DNA of 64,000 nucleotides from CAZBRS01 sp964494475 (lineage in GTDB: Bacteria > Myxococcota_A > UBA9042 > CAZBRS01). Made by a program: the position numbers and the translations under genes. The DNA lies in assembly GCA_964494475.1 (NCBI GenBank), contig CAZBRS010000004.1, positions 1 through 64,000 on the forward strand, read 5' to 3'. The notes beneath the pieces are model-generated. The model saw nothing but the letters and a program-made list of their open reading frames with translations, made no database searches and was not told where the DNA came from. Positions 34,321 through 43,361 of the stretch are shown here, piece after piece. Numbering within the stretch: the stretch's first letter is position 1; every line of letters begins with the position of its first letter.

Positions 34321-35910
34321 ATGCGGCTCGTGACTCGCGCGCGTCTTTGGATGGGCCTGCTCGGGATCGTGGCCTTCGGCCTCACCGGCTGCGAGAACGG
34401 CGGAAGCGGCGACACGGGCGCCGGCTCCAGCTTCGCGCTCACCGAGTGCGACAGCAGCGAGCAGTGCGGAGAAGGCTTCGAGTGCGCCGCCTTCCCGTGT
34501 CCGGCCGACTGCGCCGACGCCCCCGACGGGCGCTGCGACACCTGCCAGGCCGGTGCCATGTGCCTGCCCCAGCCCCCGACCGAGTGCGACCCCGGCCTCT
34601 GCGGGCCCGGCGAGGTCTGTCAACGCGCGTGCTCCGGGGCCTGCGATCTCGCGATCGGGCAGTGCTACGACGTGGCCTGCCAGGCGATCTGCCTGCCCGT
34701 GGGCACGCCGACCGAGCCCGACCCCGACCAGGCCTGCGTGACCGACTTCACCGACGCCTGCCTGCCCCCCGACTACCCCGTGGCGGCGCGCCTCGACGAG
34801 GTGTGCGCGGCCCAGGGCCTGGTGCTCACCGACGTATCGGTGGCCGCCGAGTGCTGGCCTGGCGCGGTGCAGTTCAAGTGGACGTGCTGCCGCGGCGACG
34901 AGCCGTCCTGGCCCGTCGACCCCGACCAGCCGACCTGCGTGCGCGGCGCCTACGATGCCTGCCTGCCCCCCGACGCGCCCATCAAGGAGCGCATCGCCAT
35001 GGAGTGCGAGTCGCAGGGCCTGCGGTTGACGGAGATCTACCCGACCCCGTGCGACGACGGCACCGTGCGCTGGGAGTGGGTGTGCTGCGGCGCTGGCGCC
35101 GAGCCCGTCCCCGAGCCCACCTGCGAGCGCTGGTGCGACGCCGACGGCGCGTGCTACGAGAAGTGCTGCGATCCCTATACGGGCGAGTGCTGGGGCACCG
35201 AGCCGCAGCCCCCGTATTGCTACCCCGAGTGCGACGCGACGGGCCAGTGCTACGACGTGTGCTGCGACCCGAACACGGGCGCGTGCTGGGGTGGCCCGTA
35301 CGAGCCGCCCACGCAGGTCTGCGTCGAGCGCGGCTACGACGAGTGCTTCCCCGAGGGCATCGACATCAAGGAGCGCGCGTGGGCCGACTGCGCGGCCCAG
35401 AACCTCGAGTTGGTCGACCTCCGGCCGGCCTACGAGTGCGGCGACGGCCTCTACGCCTACACCTGGACGTGCTGCGGCGGCGGGCAGACCCCGCCTACGC
35501 CGTACTGCGACAAGCAGTGCGACGAGAACGACCCGAACGGCGGGTGCTACGAGGTGTGCTGCGACCCGACCACGGGCGAGTGCTGGACCAACGGCCCGAC
35601 CGAGCCGCAGCCGACCGAGTGCTGGAAGGACTGCTACGACGACGGAACCTGCGTCGAGACCTGCTGCGACGAGTACCAGCAGTGCTGGACGAACACCTAC
35701 CCCGGCGAGCCCCTGCCGCCGGATCCGACCGACCCCAACGCGTGCGTCGGCCTCACGGCCGGCGGTGATGGCACCTGCACCGACCTGGAGACGCTGCTGG
35801 CCTACGCTTCGTGGATGTGCGCGGCCTCGGGCCTGGTGCTCACCGATTCCGGCCCCTGGGGCGAGTGCGACGGCGGCTTCCAGGGCCTGAAGGTTCTCTG
35901 CTGCCCGTAA
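34321..35910 (+). CDS. Cys-rich lipoprotein with two alternating repeat modules
   Basis: A 529-residue lipoprotein (lipobox GLTGC, C24). After a Cys-rich N-terminal part, two modules alternate. Module A, four copies, has the form CVxxxxDACLPPDxP...C..QGLxLT...C..G...W.CC. Module B, four copies, reads like CYEKCCDPYTGECW with an upstream C-x-x-x-C-D. The last copy of module A ends the protein at CCP. No known domain was recognised. Disulphide-stabilised surface modules are likely. The ATG follows GGAGGGG. A perfect TTGTC-G-GACAA palindrome at 34285-34295 upstream may be an operator. Confidence 0.75.
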   Translation: MRLVTRARLWMGLLGIVAFGLTGCENGGSGDTGAGSSFALTECDSSEQCGEGFECAAFPCPADCADAPDGRCDTCQAGAMCLPQPPTECDPGLCGPGEVCQRACSGACDLAIGQCYDVACQAICLPVGTPTEPDPDQACVTDFTDACLPPDYPVAARLDEVCAAQGLVLTDVSVAAECWPGAVQFKWTCCRGDEPSWPVDPDQPTCVRGAYDACLPPDAPIKERIAMECESQGLRLTEIYPTPCDDGTVRWEWVCCGAGAEPVPEPTCERWCDADGACYEKCCDPYTGECWGTEPQPPYCYPECDATGQCYDVCCDPNTGACWGGPYEPPTQVCVERGYDECFPEGIDIKERAWADCAAQNLELVDLRPAYECGDGLYAYTWTCCGGGQTPPTPYCDKQCDENDPNGGCYEVCCDPTTGECWTNGPTEPQPTECWKDCYDDGTCVETCCDEYQQCWTNTYPGEPLPPDPTDPNACVGLTAGGDGTCTDLETLLAYASWMCAASGLVLTDSGPWGECDGGFQGLKVLCCP

Positions 35911-35912
35911 TC

Positions 35913-37400
35913 ATGTCGAATCGCAGCCTGATCATCATCGGGGGCGGCCTCGCGGGGCTGGCCACCGGCGTCTACGCCCGCGTCAACGGCTACCCGGTGC
36001 GCGTGTTCGAGCGCCACGCCGTCTCGGGCGGCATGTGCACGTCGTGGAAGCGCAAGGGCTTCGAGATTGACGGGTGCATCCACTGGCTGATGGGGTGCAC
36101 GCCGGGCAGCGACATGCGGCGCATCTACGACGAGGTGGGAGCGTGGGACGAGGCGCGCATGGCCCCCATCGCGAGCTTCGTGCGGCACGTCGACGAGGCC
36201 AGCGGCGCGACCCTCGAGATCACCGCGGATCTGTCGAAGCTCGAGGCCGACCTGATCGCGCTGTCGCCGGCCGACACGCCGCTCGTGCGCGAGATGATGA
36301 AGGCGGTCGCGGGGCTCCGGGGCTGGCGCATGCCGGTCGCCAAGCCCACCGACCTGCTCGGCCCGCTCGACGGCGTGAAGCTGCTGTGGGCCATGCGGCG
36401 GGCGTTGCCCGTGTTCGGCCGTTACAACAAGATCACGTGTTCCGAGTTCGCGGGGCGGTTCCAGAGCCCGGCGCTGCGGCGCTTCTTGAACTTCGTGCCC
36501 GAGATGCCCGTGGGCTTCTTCTTCGTGGTGCTGGCGGGTCTGGCCGATCACGACTTCAGGGCGTACCGGGGCGGTTCGCGCGTCTTCGCCCAGGCCATCG
36601 AAGAGCGGTTCGTCGCGCTCGGCGGCGATCTCGTGAAGAAGGCCGAGGTGCAGCGCGTGGTGGTCGAGGGCGGGCGCGCTGTGGGCGTTCGGCTCGCCGA
36701 CGGCAGCGAGCACCGGGCCGACGTGGTGATCTCGGCGGCCGACGCGCACGCCACCTTCTTCGAACTGCTGGGGGGTGCCCACCTCACGCCCACCTGGAAG
36801 CTGGCCTTCGAGCGCTGGCCGCTCTTCCGGCCCATCTGCCTGGTGAGCTTCGGGCTCACCGAGCGCTTCGCCGGAGCGCCGGCGTCGTTCTCGGCCTGGC
36901 TGAGCGAGCCCCTGGCGTGCGGGGCCACGGCGGCGGCGAGCTTTCACGCGCGCCTGTTCAGCGCTGACCCGGAGGTCGCCCCCGCGGGCGGCACGGTGGC
37001 GCAGGTCACGATCGAGACCGACTGGGATTCCTGGAAGGCGCTGGCCGACGGGCCGCGCGAGGCGTACGACGCGGCCAAGGAGCGCCTGGCCGCCGACGTG
37101 CTCGCGCGCCTGGAGCCCCACCTGCCGGGTGTTCGGGCCGCGGTCGCCATGACCGACGTGGCCACCCCCCACACGTTCTGGCGGTACGGCCGCGTGTACC
37201 GGGGCGCGTACGAGGGCTGGCTGCCCACCCCCGAGACCCAGAAGCTCAAGCTGGAGCGCACGTTGCCCGATCTGAAGGGCTTTCACCTGGTGGGGCAATG
37301 GGTCGAGCCGGGCGGCGGGGTCCCCCCCGCGCTCTTCGGCGGGCGGCACCTGGTGCAGCGCCTCTGCCGCGAGGACCAGCGCGAGTTCAAGGGGTCGTGA
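35913..37400 (+). CDS. CrtI-like FAD-dependent oxidoreductase (phytoene desaturase family)
   Basis: A 495-residue flavoprotein. The N-terminal Rossmann motif is IIIGGGLAGLATGVYA, followed by VRVFERHAVSGGMCTSW and the FEIDGCIHWLMG region typical of carotenoid desaturase/isomerase and retinol saturase-like enzymes. A second dinucleotide-related segment GGSRVFAQAIEERF lies mid-protein, and the C-terminus has FHLVGQWVEPGGGVPPALFGG, the FAD-binding G-rich tail. It starts two bases after the preceding stop and overlaps the 3' end of the convergent HMG-CoA-synthase-like gene by 14 bases. The substrate is probably an isoprenoid or lipid. Confidence 0.85.
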   Translation: MSNRSLIIIGGGLAGLATGVYARVNGYPVRVFERHAVSGGMCTSWKRKGFEIDGCIHWLMGCTPGSDMRRIYDEVGAWDEARMAPIASFVRHVDEASGATLEITADLSKLEADLIALSPADTPLVREMMKAVAGLRGWRMPVAKPTDLLGPLDGVKLLWAMRRALPVFGRYNKITCSEFAGRFQSPALRRFLNFVPEMPVGFFFVVLAGLADHDFRAYRGGSRVFAQAIEERFVALGGDLVKKAEVQRVVVEGGRAVGVRLADGSEHRADVVISAADAHATFFELLGGAHLTPTWKLAFERWPLFRPICLVSFGLTERFAGAPASFSAWLSEPLACGATAAASFHARLFSADPEVAPAGGTVAQVTIETDWDSWKALADGPREAYDAAKERLAADVLARLEPHLPGVRAAVAMTDVATPHTFWRYGRVYRGAYEGWLPTPETQKLKLERTLPDLKGFHLVGQWVEPGGGVPPALFGGRHLVQRLCREDQREFKGS

Positions 37401-38817
37401 TAACGAAGCGGTAGGTGCGCACGCCCGCGTCGTGGAACGCGAGGTCCACGTCGGGGCTCGTGCGCCCCAGCTCGAAGCGGGGCCCCGGGGCGGCGGGCAG
37501 CTCGGGCGGGTCGTCGCCGTCGTGCAGCCGCTCGTACGCGGCGCGGTCGAGGTCGACGGCGCCGGCGGTGGCGGCGGCCAGGCCGATCTTGCGGGCGGCG
37601 GGCTCCCAACCCTCGACCACGTCGAGCACGAAGGCCTCGCTGGCATCGCCGCTGCCGTAGCCGAGGGCCAGCAGCGACGTGCCGGCCAACGGACGACCGG
37701 TCGTCAGGGCCTCGTCGAAGCCGGCGGCCAGCCACAGCGGCAGCGCCGCCGAGTACAGGTTTCCGAACTCCATGAGGGCCTCGAAGCCCAGGAACTTGGC
37801 CGCCACGAGCGCCTCGAAGTCGGGCTGCGAGCGCAGGTGCCGCGTGGCGGTCATCACCTGGTGGCGATCGGCACCAGGGGCCGTGCCCGCGGTCGGGTCG
37901 GCGGGGGCGAGGGGCGCCCGCAGCTCGTCGAGGACTGCGGTGGCGTCGCAGCCCACCTCGGCGCACAGCCGGCCGAGCTCGGCGCGGCCCGAAGCCGTGG
38001 TCCCCAGGCCCCACGTGTGCAGCCACGCGAGCGCGTTGACGGGAAGCTGGCGGTAGGGCCGGTGCAGGAAGATGGCCTCGGCCTCGCGGACGAGCTCGGG
38101 CAGCTCGACGCCCAGGCGCGCGGCCAGGGCGCGGCCGGCGCGCAACGTCGCGTCGAGGTAGCAGACCGTGGTGTAGCGTCCGTTGTACACGGGGTAGTCG
38201 CCGTGGGGCTTTCGGAAGTCGGGGCCGCGGTGTCGGCAGGCGGCGGCGCTCTTCGTGAGATCGACCTCGCACAGCGTCGCGTGCTCTTCGACCAGCAGCG
38301 CCACGGCGCCGGCGCCTTGCGTGCACTCGCCGCTGCTGCCGCGCGCGTAGAGGGCGGTGTCGGCCGCGACCACGACCGCGACCCGGCCGCGCCCGTCCTG
38401 CGACACGTAGCGAACGGCGCCCTTCAGCGCGTAGACGCCGCCGAGGCACGCGCTCTTGACCTCGGGCAGCTCGCAGTCGTCGGGCAGGGCAGGGCGCCCG
38501 AGGGCGAGGAGCGCCTCGTCGAGCATGCCCTTCACGATCACGGCGCCGACCGCGGCGTCGGCGCTCGACTCGGTGGCAAAGGCCAGGAAACCGACCCGGG
38601 TCGGATCGACGTCGTACTGCACGAGCAGCCGCAGCACCGCGCCGGCGGCCAGCGTATAGGCGTCGTCGCGCGGGCCGCACAGGCGAAACGCCGTGCCCAC
38701 CCGCGCGAGGACCCGCTCGACCGACGCGCCCGTCCAGTCGGCCCACGCGGCCAGGCTGACGCGCGCCCGGGGCACGCACGCCGCGAAGCCGCTGATTCCG
38801 GGCCGCGTCGACGTCAT
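37387..38817 (-). CDS. HMG-CoA-synthase-like thiolase-fold enzyme
   Basis: A 476-residue condensing enzyme. The layout matches HMG-CoA synthase rather than FabH: E83 in FATESSADAA, nucleophile C124 in VKSACLGGVYAL, H252 in FLHRPYRQLPVNALAWLH and the GNLYSAALPLWLA segment. HMG-CoA synthases condense acetyl-CoA with acetoacetyl-CoA; PKS-associated homologues install beta-branches. No other mevalonate gene is in the window, so primary isoprenoid or specialised lipid roles are both open. The gene is divergent from rubrerythrin and convergent with the CrtI-like gene. Confidence 0.8.
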   Translation of the reverse strand: MTSTRPGISGFAACVPRARVSLAAWADWTGASVERVLARVGTAFRLCGPRDDAYTLAAGAVLRLLVQYDVDPTRVGFLAFATESSADAAVGAVIVKGMLDEALLALGRPALPDDCELPEVKSACLGGVYALKGAVRYVSQDGRGRVAVVVAADTALYARGSSGECTQGAGAVALLVEEHATLCEVDLTKSAAACRHRGPDFRKPHGDYPVYNGRYTTVCYLDATLRAGRALAARLGVELPELVREAEAIFLHRPYRQLPVNALAWLHTWGLGTTASGRAELGRLCAEVGCDATAVLDELRAPLAPADPTAGTAPGADRHQVMTATRHLRSQPDFEALVAAKFLGFEALMEFGNLYSAALPLWLAAGFDEALTTGRPLAGTSLLALGYGSGDASEAFVLDVVEGWEPAARKIGLAAATAGAVDLDRAAYERLHDGDDPPELPAAPGPRFELGRTSPDVDLAFHDAGVRTYRFVITTP

Positions 38818-38849
38818 CCAACTGAGCCCTCCCCTGGCTCGAAGGGCGC

Positions 38850-38878
38850 ATTAAAGCACTCCCCGCCGGTGCGATCAA
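38850..38878 (-). promoter_or_regulatory. Sigma70-like promoter of the HMG-CoA-synthase-like gene
   Basis: On the minus strand TTGATC (38878-38873) and TTTAAT (38855-38850) have a 17-base spacer, 33 bases before the start codon. Confidence 0.65.
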
Positions 38879-38883
38879 CCGCC

Positions 38884-38913
38884 TTGACCAAGGGGGGCGG
38901 TCCAGGGCATAAC
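38884..38913 (+). promoter_or_regulatory. Sigma70-like promoter of the rubrerythrin gene
   Basis: TTGACC (38884-38889) and CATAAC (38908-38913) are 18 bases apart. The promoter is divergent from, and only five bases away from, the one for the HMG-CoA-synthase-like gene. Confidence 0.5.
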
Positions 38914-38941
38914 CAGCGCGTTCAACCCCTGGGGAGCCCCC

Positions 38942-39460
38942 ATGAGCCGCACCGACGAGAACCTGCACGCCGCCTTCGCGGGCGAGTCAATGGCCCGCAA
39001 CAAGTACACGTACTTCGCCAAGGTGGCCCAGAAGGAAGGGCTGCACGCCATCGCCAAGGTCTTCCTCGAGACCGCCGACAACGAGATGCGCCACGCCAAG
39101 GACCACTTCCAGCTGCTCGGCGGGCTCGGCGACACCAAGGCCAACCTGAAGGCCGCGGCCGACGGCGAGCACTACGAGGTGACCGAGATGTACCCCGAGT
39201 TCGCGCGCATCGCTCGCGAAGAGGGAAACACCAAGGCCGCCCTCCTGTTCGACCAGATCGCCAAGGTCGAGGCCCGGCACGAGGCGCGCTACAAGGAACT
39301 GCTGGAGCAGCTCGAGGCCGGCACGCTCTACAAGCGCGACGAGCCCATCGAGTGGAAGTGCGACGTGTGCGGCTGGACGCACACGGGCAAGGAAGCCCCG
39401 GGCAAGTGCCCGTGCTGTGGTCATCCCCAGGGTCATTTCCTTCCGGGCGACGTGTTTTAG
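38942..39460 (+). CDS. Rubrerythrin
   Basis: A 172-residue rubrerythrin, a cytoplasmic diiron peroxidase that reduces hydrogen peroxide. The ferritin-like domain has E15 in AGESMARNKYTYF, E43 and E48-x-x-H51 in LETADNEMRHAKDHF, and the later helix AKVEARHEARYKEL with E-x-x-H. The C-terminal rubredoxin domain has two Cys pairs, WKCDVCGW and GKCPCCGHP, for the FeCys4 centre. The length matches the family. It fits an organism that meets fluctuating oxygen, consistent with the high-affinity oxidase encoded downstream. Confidence 0.95.
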   Translation: MSRTDENLHAAFAGESMARNKYTYFAKVAQKEGLHAIAKVFLETADNEMRHAKDHFQLLGGLGDTKANLKAAADGEHYEVTEMYPEFARIAREEGNTKAALLFDQIAKVEARHEARYKELLEQLEAGTLYKRDEPIEWKCDVCGWTHTGKEAPGKCPCCGHPQGHFLPGDVF

Positions 39461-39488
39461 GCTCCGCGCCCTCTCTGCCATCCGCCTC

Positions 39489-39517
39489 TTGCGTTCGACC
39501 CCGCCTCCGTGTAGCTA
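39489..39517 (+). promoter_or_regulatory. Candidate sigma70-like promoter of the 1262-residue lipoprotein gene
   Basis: TTGCGT (39489-39494) and TAGCTA (39512-39517) are 17 bases apart, 30 bases before the ATG at 39548. The -10 box is weak. Confidence 0.42.
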
Positions 39518-39547
39518 GGTCCGAAGGTCGCTCTTCGGAGATCTCGG

Positions 39548-42500
39548 ATGGCCCGCCGTTCATGGTTCCTGCTCACCGCGTTTCTCATGGCGTCGGCGTG
39601 CGGCGGGGCGACCTCGTCCCCCGACGCCGGCCTCGACGTGTCCGCCGATCTCACGCTGCCCGACCTGGGCCAGCGCGACGGGGCAGGGGATCTGGTTTTC
39701 GATTTAGCGAAGGATCTTCCGGGCCCCCTCGACGGGGCTGGCGACGGCGCCGACGCCGACGGCGCGACCGGCGACACGACCGGCCCGCGGCCGCTCGGGG
39801 CTCCCTGCGTCGACAACGCCGAGTGTGCGGGGGGCTACTGCATCGAGGGCTTCGAGGGCTCGGTGTGCAGCCAGGCGTGCACCGACGAATGCCCGGCCGG
39901 CTACTCGTGCCGCTCGGTCCTGAACTATTACCCCGACGTGGTCTCGATCTGCGTGCCCATGGTGCTGCGCCTGTGCGCGCCCTGCGCCGACGAGGCGCAG
40001 TGCTTCGGCGGGGCCTGCGTGCCCACCAGCGAGGGGCGCTTTTGCGCCGCCGACTGCGCCGCGACCGAGTGCCCCGCGGGCTACGCCTGCGGCGACTGGA
40101 CCGACCCCGCGGGGGGAGCGCGGCGCGTGTGTCTGCCTGTCAATGGCTCGTGCGTGTGCCAGCCCGGGGCCGAAGGACGCCTGCGCACCTGCTCCCGCTC
40201 GTCGTCGGCCGGCACCTGCCCGGGCGTCGAGACCTGCGACCCGGCGGTGGGCTGGACGGGCTGCACTGCGCCCGAGCCCGGCCCGGAGGTCTGCAACGGC
40301 GTCGACGACGACTGCGACGGCCTGGTCGACGACGGCCTGGCCGAGACTCACGGCTGCGAGCGCACGGTGCCGGGCGTCGGCACCTGCGAAGGCACGTCGC
40401 GCTGCGTGGGCAGCGCCGGCTGGGTGTGCGACGCGCCGTTGCCCGTGGTCGAGACGTGCAACCACGTCGACGACGACTGCGACGACGCCACCGACGAGGG
40501 CTTCGCCTCGGCCGGCGGGCTCTACGTTTCCTACGAGCACTGCGGGGCCTGCAACGCGTCGTGCGAAGGCGCCATTGTGCACGGCACGGCGCGGTGCGGC
40601 ACGCCGGCCGGGGTGCCGCGCTGCGTGGTCGACGCCTGCGCGCCCGGCTGGTTCGCGCTGAACGACACCACGTGCGCCCCGGTCACCGATCGCTCGTGCC
40701 AGCCGTGCGCCGACGACGCCGACTGCGTGGTGCCGGGTGACGCCTGCCTGGGCGGCCCCGACGGCTATGCCTGCGCCCTCGACTGCGGCCCCGGCAGCCT
40801 GCACGACCTCGAGCCCGGCGAGTGCCCGTCCGGCTACGCCTGCATCGCCGATCCGCAAGGTCAGCACTGCCTGCCGGCGTCGGGCACGTGCACCTGCCTG
40901 GCGGACGACGCCGGGACCGAGCGCGTGTGCCTGCGCGCCAACGCGCACGGCGCGTGCTTCGGGCAGGAGACGTGCCAGCCCGCCCTCGGCTGGCTGGGCT
41001 GCAGCGCCGAGGAGCCCGCCGCCGAGAGTTGCAATGGGGTCGACGACGACTGCTCCGGGCTGATCGACGATCTGCCGGGCGTCGGCGAGGCCTGCGCGTC
41101 GACCGTCGCCGGCGTGGGCACGTGCGTCGGGACCCGCGTGTGCCTGGGTGGGCACACCGATCTGCAGTGCTCGGCTCAGCTACCGACCCCCGAGCGCTGC
41201 GACTACCTCGACAACGACTGCGACGGGCAGACCGACGAGGGCTTCGTGCTGTTCCAGAGCTGCACCCTCGGCCTCGGCGTGTGCCAGGTGTACGGCGTGC
41301 TCGTGTGCGCCGAGGGCGGCGCGGCCACGGTGTGCAACGCCACGGCCGGCGTGCCCGCGACCGAGGTGTGCAACGGCCTCGACGACGACTGCGACGGGCT
41401 GGTCGACGAGAAGTGGGCCGACAAGGGCGCGGCCTGCCAGTCGGGGCTTGGGCGCTGCGCGCGGCCCGGCGTGCGCGTGTGCGACCACGACGACCCCGAC
41501 GGCCCCACGCGCTGCGACGCCCAGGCGGGCGAGCCCGCGACGGAGGTCTGCAACACCCTCGACGACGACTGCGACGGGCAGACCGACGAGGGCTACCTGG
41601 TCGCCGGAGTCTACAGCGGCACGGCCGACTGCGGCGCGTGCGGCAACGACTGCGAGGCGTGGTGGCCCGGGGGCTCGGCGCTCTGGAACGTGCTGCCGGT
41701 GTGCGACACGGCCGGCGTCTTCCCGGCCTGCGGCTTCACCTGCGAGCCGGGCTGGGACGATCTCGACGGCGTGCCCGGCAACGGCTGCGAGTTCCGGGCC
41801 GACCCCCTGGCGGTGTACGTGGCCACGCCGGCCAACGGCGGCGCCAACACCGCCACCTGCGGGCCCTACGACCACCCGTGCGCCTCGATCGGCGCGGCGC
41901 TGGCGCGGGCCTCGGCGAACGGGTGCGCGGCGGGCGCGGGCTGCCGCCGCGTGCTGGTCTCGGACGGCCTGTACGAGGAGAACGTCACGCTGGTCCAGGG
42001 CCTCGAGTTGATCGGGGGCTACAACCACGCGAACTGGACCTACAGCCCCGCGCTGAACGTCACGGCCATCCAGGGCGTGACCACCACCAGCGGGCACCAC
42101 CGCACGGTGAGCGCCGTGGGCGTCACGACCAAGGACACGCTCCTCGAGGGCTTCCTGATCATCGGGGGCGCCACCACCGACCCCGGCAAGAACGCCTACG
42201 CGCTCTACGTGCGCAACTGCGACGCGCACCTGACGATCACCGACAACCACGTGCTCGGCGGGCGCGGCGCCGATGGCGCGCGGGGCGGAAGTGGCACCAA
42301 TGGGGCGACCGGCGTGGCCGGCGCCAAGGGGGCGCAGGCGCTGAACCTCACGTCGAAGACCTGCACGGGAACCGTCAACGCGGGGGCGATCGGCGGGCAG
42401 CTCACCTGCGGCGGCGCCAGCGTCGCGGGAGGAGACGGCGGGGCGTCGGCGTGTCCCGTGGCCTTCGATACGAAACAGGACTCCGGCAACGCCGGAGCGG

Positions 42501-43336
42501 GAGGAGGCGGCGCCGGGGGCGCGGCCGGATTCGACAGTGAATATTCATATAGTTATGAAAACGACAAGTGCGCGTCCTGTTGGGGTCCGGCCGCGACGAA
42601 GCACGGCAAAGCGGGAAGTGCCGGCTCCGACGGCGCCAATGGCAACGGCGGTGCGGGTTGCGGCGCGGCGGGCGGCGTGGTCTCCGGCGCCGAGTGGTCT
42701 GGCGGGGCAGGGACCCCGGGCGCGGCCGGTACGAATGGCAAGGGTGGCGGAGGGGGCGGAGGGGGTGGCGGCGTCGACGTCGACGCGAACTGTGCGAACG
42801 CGCTTGGGCTCGGCGGCGACGATCTGGGTGGCTCGGGCGGCGGAGGAGGAAGCGGTTCGTGTGGCGGCGGTGCGGGTGGCGGCGGTGCGGGTGGCGGCGG
42901 TGGGTTCGCGCTCTTCGTCACGTTCGACGCCACGCCGACGTCTCTGCCCGTGATCGCGAACAATCGTTTGCGCGGGGGCCTGGGAGGCCGTGGCGGCGAC
43001 GGAGGGAACGGCGGCGCGGGCGGCATCGGCGGCGATGGCGGTGGTGGCGGCGCCGAGAACACGGCCGACAATTCGTGGTGCGCCGGGACCGGTGGGGCCG
43101 GCGGCCCCGGCGGCAACGGCGGCCACGGCGGCGGCGGCGGCGCGGCGTGCGGCGGCGCCTCCTACGGGCTGCTCCTCGACAAGCGGGGCACGCTCTCGGT
43201 CAATTGGACCACGACCAACACCTTCGAGACCGGAGGCCAGCCGGGCGCCGGCGGCCAGGGCGGCACGGCGCTGTCGGGCAAGAACGGGGCGAACGGCGCG
43301 ACCGGGCCCTCGGGCAACGCGTCGATTCCGTTGTAG
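39548..43336 (+). CDS. Large lipoprotein with MopE-type motifs, beta-helix segment and Gly-rich tail
   Basis: A 1262-residue lipoprotein (lipobox MASAC, C18) with an Asp-rich linker. Residues about 80-755 form a Cys-rich region with six MopE-like motifs, for example VCNGVDDDCDGLVDDG and RCDYLDNDCDGQTDEGF. Residues about 755-900 start VYVATPANGG and include DGLYEENVTLVQGLELIGGY, typical of DUF1565/right-handed beta-helix proteins. The last 360 residues are Gly-rich (GGGAGG/GNGGxGG arrays), interrupted by the 42535-42575 low-GC patch. MopE-type modules bind copper or calcium at the cell surface. The beta-helix part may bind polysaccharide. Whole-protein function is unknown. Confidence 0.82.
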   Translation: MARRSWFLLTAFLMASACGGATSSPDAGLDVSADLTLPDLGQRDGAGDLVFDLAKDLPGPLDGAGDGADADGATGDTTGPRPLGAPCVDNAECAGGYCIEGFEGSVCSQACTDECPAGYSCRSVLNYYPDVVSICVPMVLRLCAPCADEAQCFGGACVPTSEGRFCAADCAATECPAGYACGDWTDPAGGARRVCLPVNGSCVCQPGAEGRLRTCSRSSSAGTCPGVETCDPAVGWTGCTAPEPGPEVCNGVDDDCDGLVDDGLAETHGCERTVPGVGTCEGTSRCVGSAGWVCDAPLPVVETCNHVDDDCDDATDEGFASAGGLYVSYEHCGACNASCEGAIVHGTARCGTPAGVPRCVVDACAPGWFALNDTTCAPVTDRSCQPCADDADCVVPGDACLGGPDGYACALDCGPGSLHDLEPGECPSGYACIADPQGQHCLPASGTCTCLADDAGTERVCLRANAHGACFGQETCQPALGWLGCSAEEPAAESCNGVDDDCSGLIDDLPGVGEACASTVAGVGTCVGTRVCLGGHTDLQCSAQLPTPERCDYLDNDCDGQTDEGFVLFQSCTLGLGVCQVYGVLVCAEGGAATVCNATAGVPATEVCNGLDDDCDGLVDEKWADKGAACQSGLGRCARPGVRVCDHDDPDGPTRCDAQAGEPATEVCNTLDDDCDGQTDEGYLVAGVYSGTADCGACGNDCEAWWPGGSALWNVLPVCDTAGVFPACGFTCEPGWDDLDGVPGNGCEFRADPLAVYVATPANGGANTATCGPYDHPCASIGAALARASANGCAAGAGCRRVLVSDGLYEENVTLVQGLELIGGYNHANWTYSPALNVTAIQGVTTTSGHHRTVSAVGVTTKDTLLEGFLIIGGATTDPGKNAYALYVRNCDAHLTITDNHVLGGRGADGARGGSGTNGATGVAGAKGAQALNLTSKTCTGTVNAGAIGGQLTCGGASVAGGDGGASACPVAFDTKQDSGNAGAGGGGAGGAAGFDSEYSYSYENDKCASCWGPAATKHGKAGSAGSDGANGNGGAGCGAAGGVVSGAEWSGGAGTPGAAGTNGKGGGGGGGGGGVDVDANCANALGLGGDDLGGSGGGGGSGSCGGGAGGGGAGGGGGFALFVTFDATPTSLPVIANNRLRGGLGGRGGDGGNGGAGGIGGDGGGGGAENTADNSWCAGTGGAGGPGGNGGHGGGGGAACGGASYGLLLDKRGTLSVNWTTTNTFETGGQPGAGGQGGTALSGKNGANGATGPSGNASIPL

Positions 43337-43361
43337 GGGTCACGCCGGGGGCGGGTCGGTC

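Noticed and set aside
42280..43330. Tandem short repeats that might be a CRISPR-like or microsatellite array
   Set aside because: The repeats follow the reading frame as Gly codons with no fixed repeat-spacer structure.
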